From contig JAQXDW010000092.1 in the NCBI GenBank assembly GCA_029251165.1, forward strand, positions 1 to 64,000: a DNA stretch of 64,000 nucleotides, given 5' to 3'. The stretch's first letter is position 1. Each line of letters opens with the position of its first letter. Shown here one piece after another: positions 8,571-16,564 of the stretch. Under the pieces are notes generated by a model. That model saw nothing but the letters and a program-made list of their open reading frames with translations, ran no database searches and was not told the origin of the DNA. The stretch comes from Myxococcota bacterium (GTDB lineage: Bacteria; Myxococcota_A; UBA796). The position numbers and the translations under genes are program-made.

Positions 8571-9833
8571 TTAGCGCGTTCTTCGAACCGACGCCCGCTG
8601 GACAACGAGCGGATCGGCGTCTTGCTGGAGGATCGTGTTGAGGCGGTCCAGCTGCGCATACCGTCCAGTGAGCCGCGCCACGGTCCAGCGAACCGCCTGA
8701 TCGGGGTGGCGGCTAGCATCCTCCAGCAGCAGCTCGTCGCGGGTGCTGCTCCGGAGCATGGCCTCCAGCAGGCAGATGATCCGCTCTGCTTCGTCGCTCT
8801 GCCCCTGGACCCTGCGCTGGTCGCGGAGGTACGCCACCCAGGGAAGGGCGTCCTCGCCTGGCAGGCTCTTGAGCCAGCCTCGGGTGATGACGCCGGGGCG
8901 TCCCTGCGGGTTGTGTGTGGCGCCGCGGCGGGCCAGGGCGGCATCGAGCGCTGACATCCACGCCTCGAGCCCGCGGTGGGTCTCGAGCTTGCTCAGGCGC
9001 CAGGCTGCTGCGGCGAGGATGTGCGGACGGGCGGACGCCGGCAGGTGATCGAGGGGGTCTCCGGTGACCGCTGCGCTGGCGTTGTACGAAGCGGTGAGGC
9101 TCTCGGCCCAGATCCGATCCGCCATCTGCTCAGACAGCGGCGCAGGGAGCACCTGGGTCACACGCTGAACGCTTGCCTGGAGCGTCTCCCAGCCCACCGC
9201 GCTGTCGAGCGCAATCGGCGGCGTGGCGAGGTTGCGGGAGATGTGCCCGAGGCACCGCTCGACATATGGCCCGGCGTTGAGGCAGACGGTCACTCCCAGG
9301 GCGAGGTCTGCGGCCTGCTCACCGACCCGAAAGAAGCACTCATCCCGCCAGCTCGTCTCGGTGATGCTCGCACAGATTCCCGGTCCGCTGCCCTGAGCAC
9401 CGGCCTCGCTGGCTGCGGTGAGGCGGCAGGAATTGTCTGCGCAGTCGGTCTCCACAGGATCGAACGCTGTCGGCGGGCTCGCGACGGCATCGCTCGTCAG
9501 GCTGTCGAGCTTCTGCCCCTCGGACTTCAGCGCCTCGGGCTTCTTCCAGAGGTGCGGCCGCTGGCTCATCTGCGTGCACTCTCGCTTTGTGTCTCCGCTC
9601 AGCTCCGGGCAGAGCCCCGCGAGGTCTTCGGGGTGGTGCATTGCCAGAGCTCGAACCGCAGCGAGCTGGGTGACCGGATCGGCCATCGCCAGGATCGCCT
9701 GCTGGGCGGCGTCCGGGTCGCGCTCCCACTGGTCGATCATATTTGGCGATGTGCAGTCGACACCTTCACACTCGGCGTCGCGGTCCTCACAGGCCGACAA
9801 CAAGAAGAGGGCGATGGTGATACGCGCCAGCAT
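8571..9833 (-). CDS. Lipoprotein with HEAT-like helical repeats
   Basis: 420 residues from the ATG at 9833, which gives a compact lipoprotein signal (MLARITIALFLLSAC, lipid-attached Cys at 15). An ATG at 9848 and a GTG at 9902 are alternatives. After the Cys comes a short Asp/Cys-rich stretch. The remainder is mainly helical, with pairs of conserved-looking Cys (CADNSC, CASITE, DECFF) that may form disulfides. The last about 100 residues look like HEAT-type repeats (DASRHPDQAVRWTVARL, QQDADPLVVQRASV). Exported and membrane-anchored is well supported; function is unknown. Its start region lies head-to-head with the carboxypeptidase-like gene at 9847. Confidence 0.7.
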   Translation of the reverse strand: MLARITIALFLLSACEDRDAECEGVDCTSPNMIDQWERDPDAAQQAILAMADPVTQLAAVRALAMHHPEDLAGLCPELSGDTKRECTQMSQRPHLWKKPEALKSEGQKLDSLTSDAVASPPTAFDPVETDCADNSCRLTAASEAGAQGSGPGICASITETSWRDECFFRVGEQAADLALGVTVCLNAGPYVERCLGHISRNLATPPIALDSAVGWETLQASVQRVTQVLPAPLSEQMADRIWAESLTASYNASAAVTGDPLDHLPASARPHILAAAAWRLSKLETHRGLEAWMSALDAALARRGATHNPQGRPGVITRGWLKSLPGEDALPWVAYLRDQRRVQGQSDEAERIICLLEAMLRSSTRDELLLEDASRHPDQAVRWTVARLTGRYAQLDRLNTILQQDADPLVVQRASVRRTR

Positions 9834-9846
9834 CAGGAGGTTGACC

Positions 9847-11289
9847 ATGTCTGAGCAGGATTCTCCGGTCCGTGAGCCCGCCGTTACAGCCCACACCCTC
9901 ACGCTACCATCTGGCGCGCTGCGGTACGAGGCCCGGGCGGACTGGATGACACTCTATTCCGACGACAAGCCCTCCGCTGAGGTCTTCCATGTTGCCTACA
10001 CCCTCTGCGATGCTCCCGATCGGCCGCTGACCTTTGTGTTCAACGGCGGTCCCGGCGCAGCCTCGGCCTACCTCCACCTCGGCGTGCTCGGTCCACGTCG
10101 GGTGTTCTTCAACGACGACGGCTCTCTGCCGCCCTCGCCGGCCCGGGTCATCGACAACCCCCAGACCTGGCTTCAGTTCACCGATCTCGTGTTCATTGAT
10201 CCAGTCGGGACTGGTTTCTCCCGGACACTGGAGCGTGAGGGGGAGGAGCCTGCAGCCGCTGAGAAGCGAAAGAAGCACTACTGGACGGTCGAGGGCGATC
10301 TGGATGCGATGGGTGAGGTCATCCGGCGCTACCTCTCTCGCCACCAGCGGTGGGGCAGCCCCATCTACCTTGCCGGTGAGAGCTACGGCGGCTTCCGGGT
10401 CGCGCGGATGGCCCGTCGACTCCAGGAGCAGGACGGGGTCGGGCTGTGCGGCGCGCTGCTGATCTCTCCGGCGATTGAATTCGATCTGCTCGGGGGCAGC
10501 GCGTACAACGTCCTTCCCTGGATCGACAAGCTGCCGACCATGGCGGCTGCTGGGCTTCATCACGGACGGGCTGCTCTCGCCGGCGAGACCCGTGCGGAGC
10601 ACCTCGCGGAGGCGGAGCGGTTTGCGCTGGAGGAGCTGACCGTTGCCCTCGCTGCCGGCGATGCGCTGTCCAGCGCGCGTCGGGCGGAGATCTACAACAA
10701 GATGGCTGGGCTCATCGGTCTGCCAGCGTCCCTGATCGCCCGCTGCGCCGGACGTGTCGAGATGACGCGGTTCTGCCGTGAGCTGCTGCGAGATCAGGGG
10801 CTGGTCTGTGGGCTGTACGATGCCTCGGTCACTGTCCGGGATCCGTTCCCGTCCTCCGAGCAATTCGGGGGCCCGGATCCCACGCTCGCCGGACTCTCTC
10901 GGATCTTCACGGCTGCCGTGATGAGCTACCTCACGGCGGAGCTGGCGGTCACCGAGTCGGTGCGGGACTACCACCTGCTGAGCATGTCGGTGAACCAGAG
11001 CTGGCGGGACGGTGAGGGCGAGCTGAGAACGGACCTTGTCGGATCAATGTCTGAGCTCCGCTATGGCATGTCGCTCAATCCGGACATGAAGGTGATGATC
11101 GTGCACGGAAGCTACGATCTGGTCACCCCGTACTTCTCATCCTGGCGTCTGGTTGCCCTGGGGCAGCTCACGGAGTCGCAGCGCCGCGCGGTCTTCCTGC
11201 GCCACTACCCTGGCGGCCACATGTTCTACACCTGGGCCGAGAGCCGCCGCGCGTTCTTCCACGATACCGCCGCGCTGTACGCCCGGTAG
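9847..11289 (+). CDS. S10 family serine carboxypeptidase-like hydrolase
   Basis: 480 residues from the ATG at 9847, preceded by AGGAGG at the right distance. Family landmarks: NGGPGAASAYLHLGVLGP for the oxyanion region (GGPGAAS in place of the usual GGPGCSS), DPVGTGFS, the nucleophile motif GESYGG with Ser at about 179, an Asp at about 424 in HGSYDLVTPY, and a His at about 458 in GGHMFY. That is a full Ser-Asp-His triad on an alpha/beta-hydrolase fold. Unlike eukaryotic S10 enzymes there is no visible signal peptide, so a cytoplasmic peptidase is likely unless the start is further upstream. Substrate preference cannot be inferred. Confidence 0.85.
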   Translation: MSEQDSPVREPAVTAHTLTLPSGALRYEARADWMTLYSDDKPSAEVFHVAYTLCDAPDRPLTFVFNGGPGAASAYLHLGVLGPRRVFFNDDGSLPPSPARVIDNPQTWLQFTDLVFIDPVGTGFSRTLEREGEEPAAAEKRKKHYWTVEGDLDAMGEVIRRYLSRHQRWGSPIYLAGESYGGFRVARMARRLQEQDGVGLCGALLISPAIEFDLLGGSAYNVLPWIDKLPTMAAAGLHHGRAALAGETRAEHLAEAERFALEELTVALAAGDALSSARRAEIYNKMAGLIGLPASLIARCAGRVEMTRFCRELLRDQGLVCGLYDASVTVRDPFPSSEQFGGPDPTLAGLSRIFTAAVMSYLTAELAVTESVRDYHLLSMSVNQSWRDGEGELRTDLVGSMSELRYGMSLNPDMKVMIVHGSYDLVTPYFSSWRLVALGQLTESQRRAVFLRHYPGGHMFYTWAESRRAFFHDTAALYAR

Positions 11290-11313
11290 CCGATCTCAGA
11301 ACCGCTAGCCGAC

Positions 11314-12540
11314 TCAGAAGATGTGATCGAGGTTGATGTAGAGCTTGTTGCCCCAGTCCTCGACCGGGCTGAACCCGGCATCGACCCGGACGATGAAGTT
11401 CTCGTTCCAGGTCACCCGCAGGCCGGTGCCGGTTCCGTAGCCGGAGTCGTTGATCGAGAGGTCGGAGAAGTCACGGGCTGCGAAGCCGTAGTCAAAGAAG
11501 CCGACGAGGCCGAAGGCGAAGGTCTGGGTCCCTGGTGCGATTCGAGCGAAGGTGTAGCGCAGCTCCTGCTGGCCGAGGGCCTTGACCTGCCCGAGGTAGC
11601 GCCAGGCGCGCATTCCGCGCCCGCCGTATTGCCCGCCGAGACCGCTGTAGTCCCGAGAGCCACCGAAGCGGGAGATCTCTGCGAACGGCATGTCTCCCCA
11701 GGTGGCGTCGAGGACAAGGCGGGTGGCTGAGACGAGCTTCTCTGGGAGGATGCTGGCATATTGGCGGTGGGTGAGGTTCACGCCTGCCCAGCTCCAGGCA
11801 CTTCCCCAGACCGGCGCAGCACCTCGGACCGAGAACTCTGACCAGTAGCCGCTGTTGGGGGCCGGCTCGTTGTCGCGGTTGTCGAACATCATGCCGGCCT
11901 GCAGGACGCTTGAGAAGCCGGTCTCGCCGTCGGTGTGGTAGCTCGACTGGTAGAGGCTGTTGGGCCAGGGGCTGACCTCTCCGGGGGTTCCGGGGAAGTA
12001 GTAGGAGCCCCGATAGCCGGCCATCACCTCGACCCGGTGGGGCTTGTCGCTCAGCTTCCAGCGGAGGTTGAACAGCCCGTAGGGCTCGGTGTACCGCATG
12101 AGGTAGTAGCGGCTGGCGAAGGTGGAGAGGTCGTCTCCAGTCAGGCCGGCGGCCTCTCCTGCTGCGGTGGCCACCGATGCCGCATCGTCTCCACAGTGGC
12201 CATCACCCACGAGCCCGCAGAAGTTGGCCGCGAGGGTCGAGCGGTAGCCGGTCTCCGCCCAGACCCGCAGCGGGAGGCCGCCGATGTCCAGGCCATCCAG
12301 CCGGATCATGTGGGCGTGGATGTTCTTGGTCGTCATGAAGAAGCGAAGGGTGAGGGCGTACTTGTATGGCTGCAGGCCGTCTCGGTACCAGTAGCCGGTG
12401 CCGATGGCACCGTACCCAAAGCCCTCGTCGCTGTTGTAGTTCACCGCAGGGAGGGCACCCATGCTGAACCCGTCCTCAGGCGGCTCCTCAGCGTGTGCGT
12501 TTGGAGAGAGCAGAGCAGAGAGTAAGGCAGCAGCCAGCAT
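11314..12540 (-). CDS. Outer-membrane beta-barrel protein, Omp85/D15-like
   Basis: 408 residues: signal peptide MLAAALLSALLSPNAHA, then a chain of alternating polar/aromatic residues typical of transmembrane beta-strands, ending in Phe as outer-membrane barrel proteins do. GGSRDYSGLGG and RGMRAWRYLGQVKALGQQELRYTF correspond to the surface-antigen (D15/BamA-type) barrel region, with the arginine-containing loop and the following strand. No POTRA domains precede it, so it is a barrel-only relative and not BamA or TamA. It probably inserts in the outer membrane. Its cargo or ligand is not visible from the context (convergent with the S10-like gene). Confidence 0.78.
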   Translation of the reverse strand: MLAAALLSALLSPNAHAEEPPEDGFSMGALPAVNYNSDEGFGYGAIGTGYWYRDGLQPYKYALTLRFFMTTKNIHAHMIRLDGLDIGGLPLRVWAETGYRSTLAANFCGLVGDGHCGDDAASVATAAGEAAGLTGDDLSTFASRYYLMRYTEPYGLFNLRWKLSDKPHRVEVMAGYRGSYYFPGTPGEVSPWPNSLYQSSYHTDGETGFSSVLQAGMMFDNRDNEPAPNSGYWSEFSVRGAAPVWGSAWSWAGVNLTHRQYASILPEKLVSATRLVLDATWGDMPFAEISRFGGSRDYSGLGGQYGGRGMRAWRYLGQVKALGQQELRYTFARIAPGTQTFAFGLVGFFDYGFAARDFSDLSINDSGYGTGTGLRVTWNENFIVRVDAGFSPVEDWGNKLYINLDHIF

Positions 12541-13238
12541 CAGACTTCCTAAGATTCAGCCAAGGGGCAGCAGGGGATTGTAGCTTGCACGGTCGTACCA
12601 TGCTCGACAGATGACTCGATCGATATCTGATCCCCGCTGCGCTCTCCTGGCGCAGCGGCACGCGAGAGGTCCGGTCCCGTCGCGCGGAGTCCGCGACGAT
12701 GACCGACCGTACTGAGGCCGGTCTCAAGTCGATTCGACCTTCGCTTCAGTGCCATCGGCCCCTGGTGGACTGTGAACGCGATGCGTCCGCTGTCTCGACG
12801 CACTCGCATGAGCGGGCCGAGGGATCGCATGGAACGATGCACTGTATCTGTGATATGGTGAGACACCCAATGAGACTACCACGTCGATGTTTCGTGGCAT
12901 GAGCGGTCCGACGAGCGGTGACAGCGGCCGCTGCTTCTCCGCGTCGTCGACTCTTGCAGCCGGTACTCCCCTGAGGTTGGTCGGCAGCCTCTGCTTGAGA
13001 AGCATCCTTGATGCTGATTTGTGTTCTCTCTCTCTCTGCAGTGGTTCAAGGGCGTTTCTGCGGGTGACATTCGCTTCGCCCGGACAAGCCGGGCTGCATG
13101 GCCCCGGACCGCCCAGCATGCAGCCATGTGGCTCTGCGGTGAGGGACTCTGGTGTGTGGACTGCGCAGCGCCAGAAAGCCTCAGGCTGGCTCCTCTGCCG
13201 CTTGGTGGGGCCTTCGCCGGGGTAGTCTCTCGGCAGAT
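12541..13238. other. 700 bp region without an intact gene
   Basis: Apart from the degraded kinase fragment listed separately, I see no intact coding frame. The part from about 12870 to 13238 shows no coding bias and no obvious regulatory repeat. Confidence 0.45.
12549..12866 (-). pseudogene. Remnant of a histidine-kinase HATPase domain
   Basis: On the minus strand a short frame ends with GDQISIESS and HGTTVQATIP, which closely matches the last strand pair of GHKL/HATPase domains (GGxIxIESxxGxGTTVxxxLP). Upstream fragments look like decayed G boxes: RVRRDSGRIAFTV, then QGPM, then TGLSTVG. The N box, the full DxGxG motif and any kinase or receiver domain are missing. Spacing between boxes is wrong, so the piece appears frameshifted and decayed. 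It is too short to be a functional kinase. The call rests on eye alignment of the C-terminal motif. Confidence 0.4.
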
Positions 13239-14705
13239 ATGCTTGATCAACCCAACGCCTACTGCCCCCGCTGTTCTCACCCGCTGTCCTCTCGCGGTGC
13301 TGGATGCTGCGGTCGATGTGGTGCACCCTTCTCTACTCCCCGCATGCTCACGGTGGATGCGCTGCTCAGCCTGCCGCGACATCCCTGCCAGTCCTGCTAC
13401 CGATCGATGCCGGACTTTGCCACGGTCTGCGCACAGTGTCGGGTCGTGCAGGACCCGTCGCTGCCGGCTGCCAGGCACCTTCCGCAGCTCTACCAGGACA
13501 ACCTCGATCACCGCTCGCGTGAGGACAACATCATCTATGTGGTGCTCCCCAGCGGGTGTGAGTGTCCAGACGTCCACACGGTGATCGATCGCCTCCTGGC
13601 GGGGCGGGTTCTGATTCATGACATCGGCGATGCCGAGCAGAGCCATGGCCATCGCCCCCTCTGGGAGCGTCAGCTGTTCGCTGAGCCACCGGAGCGACCG
13701 CGTCGGAGCTGGGAGACCTCGACGGAAGGGGTCCGCGCACGCCGTGGTGATCGGGTCCATGTCTGGCTGGAGGAGACCGGCCTGCCGCTGGACATGGGGC
13801 TGGACATCCAGCGTCAGGCTGCAGAAGACCTCCAGAAGATTCGGGACAGCGAGTGGACCATCGGCCTGCACTGCGACACCGCCGAGGCGCCTCCCTGGAA
13901 CACGTTGATGTTGATGCGGCTGGTCGGACAGCTTCTTCCCGGCCCGGACTCACGGGTCATCGAGGCGGCGACAGGGCGGATCCTCTCGGAGCTGTGGCGT
14001 GAGGCTGCAGAGGTCCGACCCCCAGCCGTTCGAGACTGCTACAGCGTGCTGGTCTCCCGACGGGACGGAGTGGCCTGGGTTCGGACCCGCGGGCTGCCTC
14101 GATGGGGCTGCTTTGAGCTGGAGATCCTCGCCTGCGCGGCGGATCGAATCTCAGAGGCTACCGGGCTCATCCATGCCGTCGCCGCCGCGCTCGTCTCCTC
14201 TGAGCAGCTGCCGCCCCCGTGGCGTCCCCACTACTTCCGCAACGGCGCAGCCTTCTCCTGGGTCCCCTTCGAGCAGGTCGCAGAGCGCTTCCCGGAAGGC
14301 ATTCCCGGAACGCTTCCTGAGGATCGTCGACAGCTCAAGCATGCCACCGTCCTGCTCATCAGTCCCTACTTCGGACCCGAGATCTTTCAGGAAATCGCCT
14401 CACTACCAGCACCTCCCGCCGTCCGATCGCTTCCAGACGCCGCGCCTTCTCCAGAAGCCTCCAGCCCACCTCCGCTACCCGCTGCCGAGCACCCTCAGGC
14501 GCTCGCGGCGTTCATCTCGTTTGTGCTGCCTGGTGCTGCACAGCTCTGGCTCGGACAGCGGACCAAGGGCTCGGTCATGCTGGTGGTCGGTCTGCTGACC
14601 TGCGGTGGCCTCGGCCTCCTCAGCGTTGCCTCGGCCTATGACGCCTGGCGGCTCTCCGGTCGCCTCGCGCGCGGAGAGCAGCCAGGAGAGTGGGACTGGT
14701 TCTAA
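13239..14705 (+). CDS. Zinc-ribbon protein with C-terminal TM2-like membrane hairpin
   Basis: 488 residues from the ATG at 13239. The first about 75 residues contain four CxxC-type pairs (CPRC, CGRC, CQSC, CAQC), indicating two zinc ribbons. The middle about 300 residues are a soluble domain that I do not recognise. Near residue 385 a Pro/Ala-rich linker leads to AAFISFVLPGAAQLWLGQRTKG and a hydrophobic pair with a GGLGLL turn, like a TM2-type hairpin that ends in a basic tail. A cytoplasmic zinc-binding sensor attached to the inner membrane by its C-terminus is a reasonable reading. The catalytic role, if any, is unknown. Confidence 0.65.
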   Translation: MLDQPNAYCPRCSHPLSSRGAGCCGRCGAPFSTPRMLTVDALLSLPRHPCQSCYRSMPDFATVCAQCRVVQDPSLPAARHLPQLYQDNLDHRSREDNIIYVVLPSGCECPDVHTVIDRLLAGRVLIHDIGDAEQSHGHRPLWERQLFAEPPERPRRSWETSTEGVRARRGDRVHVWLEETGLPLDMGLDIQRQAAEDLQKIRDSEWTIGLHCDTAEAPPWNTLMLMRLVGQLLPGPDSRVIEAATGRILSELWREAAEVRPPAVRDCYSVLVSRRDGVAWVRTRGLPRWGCFELEILACAADRISEATGLIHAVAAALVSSEQLPPPWRPHYFRNGAAFSWVPFEQVAERFPEGIPGTLPEDRRQLKHATVLLISPYFGPEIFQEIASLPAPPAVRSLPDAAPSPEASSPPPLPAAEHPQALAAFISFVLPGAAQLWLGQRTKGSVMLVVGLLTCGGLGLLSVASAYDAWRLSGRLARGEQPGEWDWF

Positions 14706-14708
14706 GGC

Positions 14709-15398
14709 TCAGTAGATCTTGTGGAGCGGGGCGATGTCACCGCAGCGCTCGATCTCCAGGACTCCCTCGATTGTGCCCACGCCGGTGTAGGTGTTGAGAT
14801 CCTCGTAGATGAGGTTGCCCTTGAAGGTCGTCAGCTGTCCGGAGAACGTGTAGTGATCCGACGCTTCGGTGATGCTGATCTGGTAGTCCAGCGGGTGACC
14901 CTGCCACCAGCGCCCGGTCCAGTAGAAGTCGTAGTCACCCTTGTCCCGCTTCTCGTAGACGAACTCGCCGTCCCCAAGCGGGCAGGACAGGGCGTAGCCT
15001 GCGACAAACAGAAGATCGTCCTGGTGCTCAAACCCGTCGAGCCATTCCAGGCTCATGAACATGTCGCAGTGACCTGGAGTGAGGAAGTCAGAGGGGTCCT
15101 CTGCTGTATCGGACGGCGTGAGATAGCTCACCACGTCCTCGCAGGTGACTTCTGGGTTGTTGGAGAAGTAGGCGATGAACTTCTTGTCGACAGCCAGCCC
15201 GAACGCCTTCTGAATGTTGACCGCGCCAAGCGCTCCAAACGAGTGAAAGTCGATGGTTCCCATCAGCCCATCGGGGAGACCGGTGTCTGCGGTGTCTGCG
15301 GTGTCTGCGGTGTCCACAGTCCCGCTGGTGTCTGGCTGCGCTGGAGCGGTGTCAGCGCCCGTGCCCCCGCATGCCGCCAGCAGCAGAGTCAGTGTCAT
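14709..15398 (-). CDS. Lipoprotein with Thr-Ala-Asp repeat tether
   Basis: 229 residues. The short signal MTLTLLLAAC gives a lipid-modified Cys at position 10. Residues 11-40 are a low-complexity tether made of TAD repeats encoded by tandem 9-bp units. The rest is an acidic/aromatic beta-rich domain with several Cys (EVTCEDVVSYL, GHCDMF, LSCPLGDGE, IERCGD) that may form disulfides. Neither family nor function is recognised. It is convergent with the zinc-ribbon gene and divergent from the M48 lipoprotein. Confidence 0.68.
   Translation of the reverse strand: MTLTLLLAACGGTGADTAPAQPDTSGTVDTADTADTADTGLPDGLMGTIDFHSFGALGAVNIQKAFGLAVDKKFIAYFSNNPEVTCEDVVSYLTPSDTAEDPSDFLTPGHCDMFMSLEWLDGFEHQDDLLFVAGYALSCPLGDGEFVYEKRDKGDYDFYWTGRWWQGHPLDYQISITEASDHYTFSGQLTTFKGNLIYEDLNTYTGVGTIEGVLEIERCGDIAPLHKIY
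15282..15317. repeat. 9-bp tandem repeat encoding Thr-Ala-Asp
   Basis: GGTGTCTGC occurs three times in a row (15282-15308) followed by a variant copy. On the coding (minus) strand it encodes the TAD tether of the lipoprotein. Copy-number changes would keep the frame. Confidence 0.85.
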
Positions 15399-15530
15399 GT
15401 TGTCCCTCTGGGTTGCTTGCCCACACTCTACTCGTTGTCTGGGGCGTGAGCTGGTGGCGTGAGCAATCGGTGCGTTTGGCGTACGCTGAGCCGGCGTCGT
15501 CGGGCTACATCAGGGAGGGAGGAGTCCGCG

Positions 15531-16313
15531 ATGCCGCAGCGATGGATACCGATACTCATCAGCCTGATTGGGTGCAGCCCTTCTTCTGGGACCATCTTCG
15601 ATGGCATCAACCTGTTCACCATCGCGGACGACATCACGCTCGGCCAGCAGCTCCGCGATGAGATCGCTGCGAGTCCTGCTGACTTTCCGATCCTCGACGA
15701 GGCTGAATATCCCGAGGCCTACGAGCACATCTACCAAATCCGTGATGAGATCCTCGCGACTGGTGAGGTCATCTACGCCGATGAGTTCGCGTGGGAGACC
15801 TACATCATTGATGATCCGGACACCCTCAACGCCTTCGCCGCGCCGGGTGGCTACATCTACGTCTACACCGGACTCATCGAGTTTCTGGAGTATGAGGATG
15901 AGCTGGCCGGGGTCATGGGGCACGAGATTGCCCATGCCGATCAGCGACACTCGACCCAGCAGCTCACCAAGGCCTACGGGCTCTCTTCGCTGATCGGTCT
16001 GGTGCTTGGTGAGGAGCCGGGGCTGCTGGCGGAGCTTGCAGCCGGGCTGGCCAACCTGAATTTTTCTCGCGCCGACGAGTCTGAGTCAGATGACTACTCG
16101 GTGGAGTACCTCTGCGAGACACCGTGGGCGGCCGACGGCGCAGCAGGCTTCTTTGAGAAGCTGGAGAGCGGCGGAGTTCCCGAGTTTCTCTCCACTCACC
16201 CAAGCTCTGACACACGGGTAGAGGACATCAGCGCGTATGCGGTCGCGCTGGGCTGCAGCACGGAGCGGAGCAAGAGCGCGGACTACCAGTCCATCCTCGA
16301 CAGCCTCCCGTGA
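15531..16313 (+). CDS. M48 family metalloprotease lipoprotein (LoiP/BepA-like)
   Basis: 260 residues from the ATG at 15531, supported by a GGGAGGAG ribosome site. A lipoprotein signal ends in LISLIGC. The zinc site is HEIAHADQRHS at 131-141, with the third ligand in the family motif FSRADESESDDYSVEYL about 50 residues later. A HPSSDTRVEDI segment follows, as in M48B/C enzymes. PGGYIYVYTGLIEF precedes the active site, also typical. It probably acts in the periplasm, anchored to a membrane, in envelope protein quality control. Unlike BepA it has no C-terminal TPR domain. Confidence 0.9.
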   Translation: MPQRWIPILISLIGCSPSSGTIFDGINLFTIADDITLGQQLRDEIAASPADFPILDEAEYPEAYEHIYQIRDEILATGEVIYADEFAWETYIIDDPDTLNAFAAPGGYIYVYTGLIEFLEYEDELAGVMGHEIAHADQRHSTQQLTKAYGLSSLIGLVLGEEPGLLAELAAGLANLNFSRADESESDDYSVEYLCETPWAADGAAGFFEKLESGGVPEFLSTHPSSDTRVEDISAYAVALGCSTERSKSADYQSILDSLP

Positions 16314-16564
16314 GCTTCGGCTGAGAAGAGGCCTCGCGACCGTTGGGCGCTCCATACGGAGATTCGCGACCAGGCGACCGTTGCTCTGGGAGCCGTGGTC
16401 TGCCTCTTGCCAATGGGGGCGGCACTGAGCCGGGCAGTGGCTGTTGAGGGCAGCGCTTGACTCCCGATGACACCGTGTCCCAATCTCGAACTGGAGACGC
16501 GGTTTCTTGCGTTGTGTGCGTTTTCCAGATGCGCGTCTTGGTACAACCGCACAGGGAGGCAACC

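Noticed and set aside
8571-8600. GTTCGAA-like sequence considered as tRNA T-loop
   Set aside because: It lies in the coding end of the lipoprotein gene, with no acceptor or anticodon stems.
12876-13871. Minus-strand 331-residue frame
   Set aside because: Overlaps the well-supported zinc-ribbon gene and lacks any domain; only the short fragment at 12549-12866 showed protein-family similarity.
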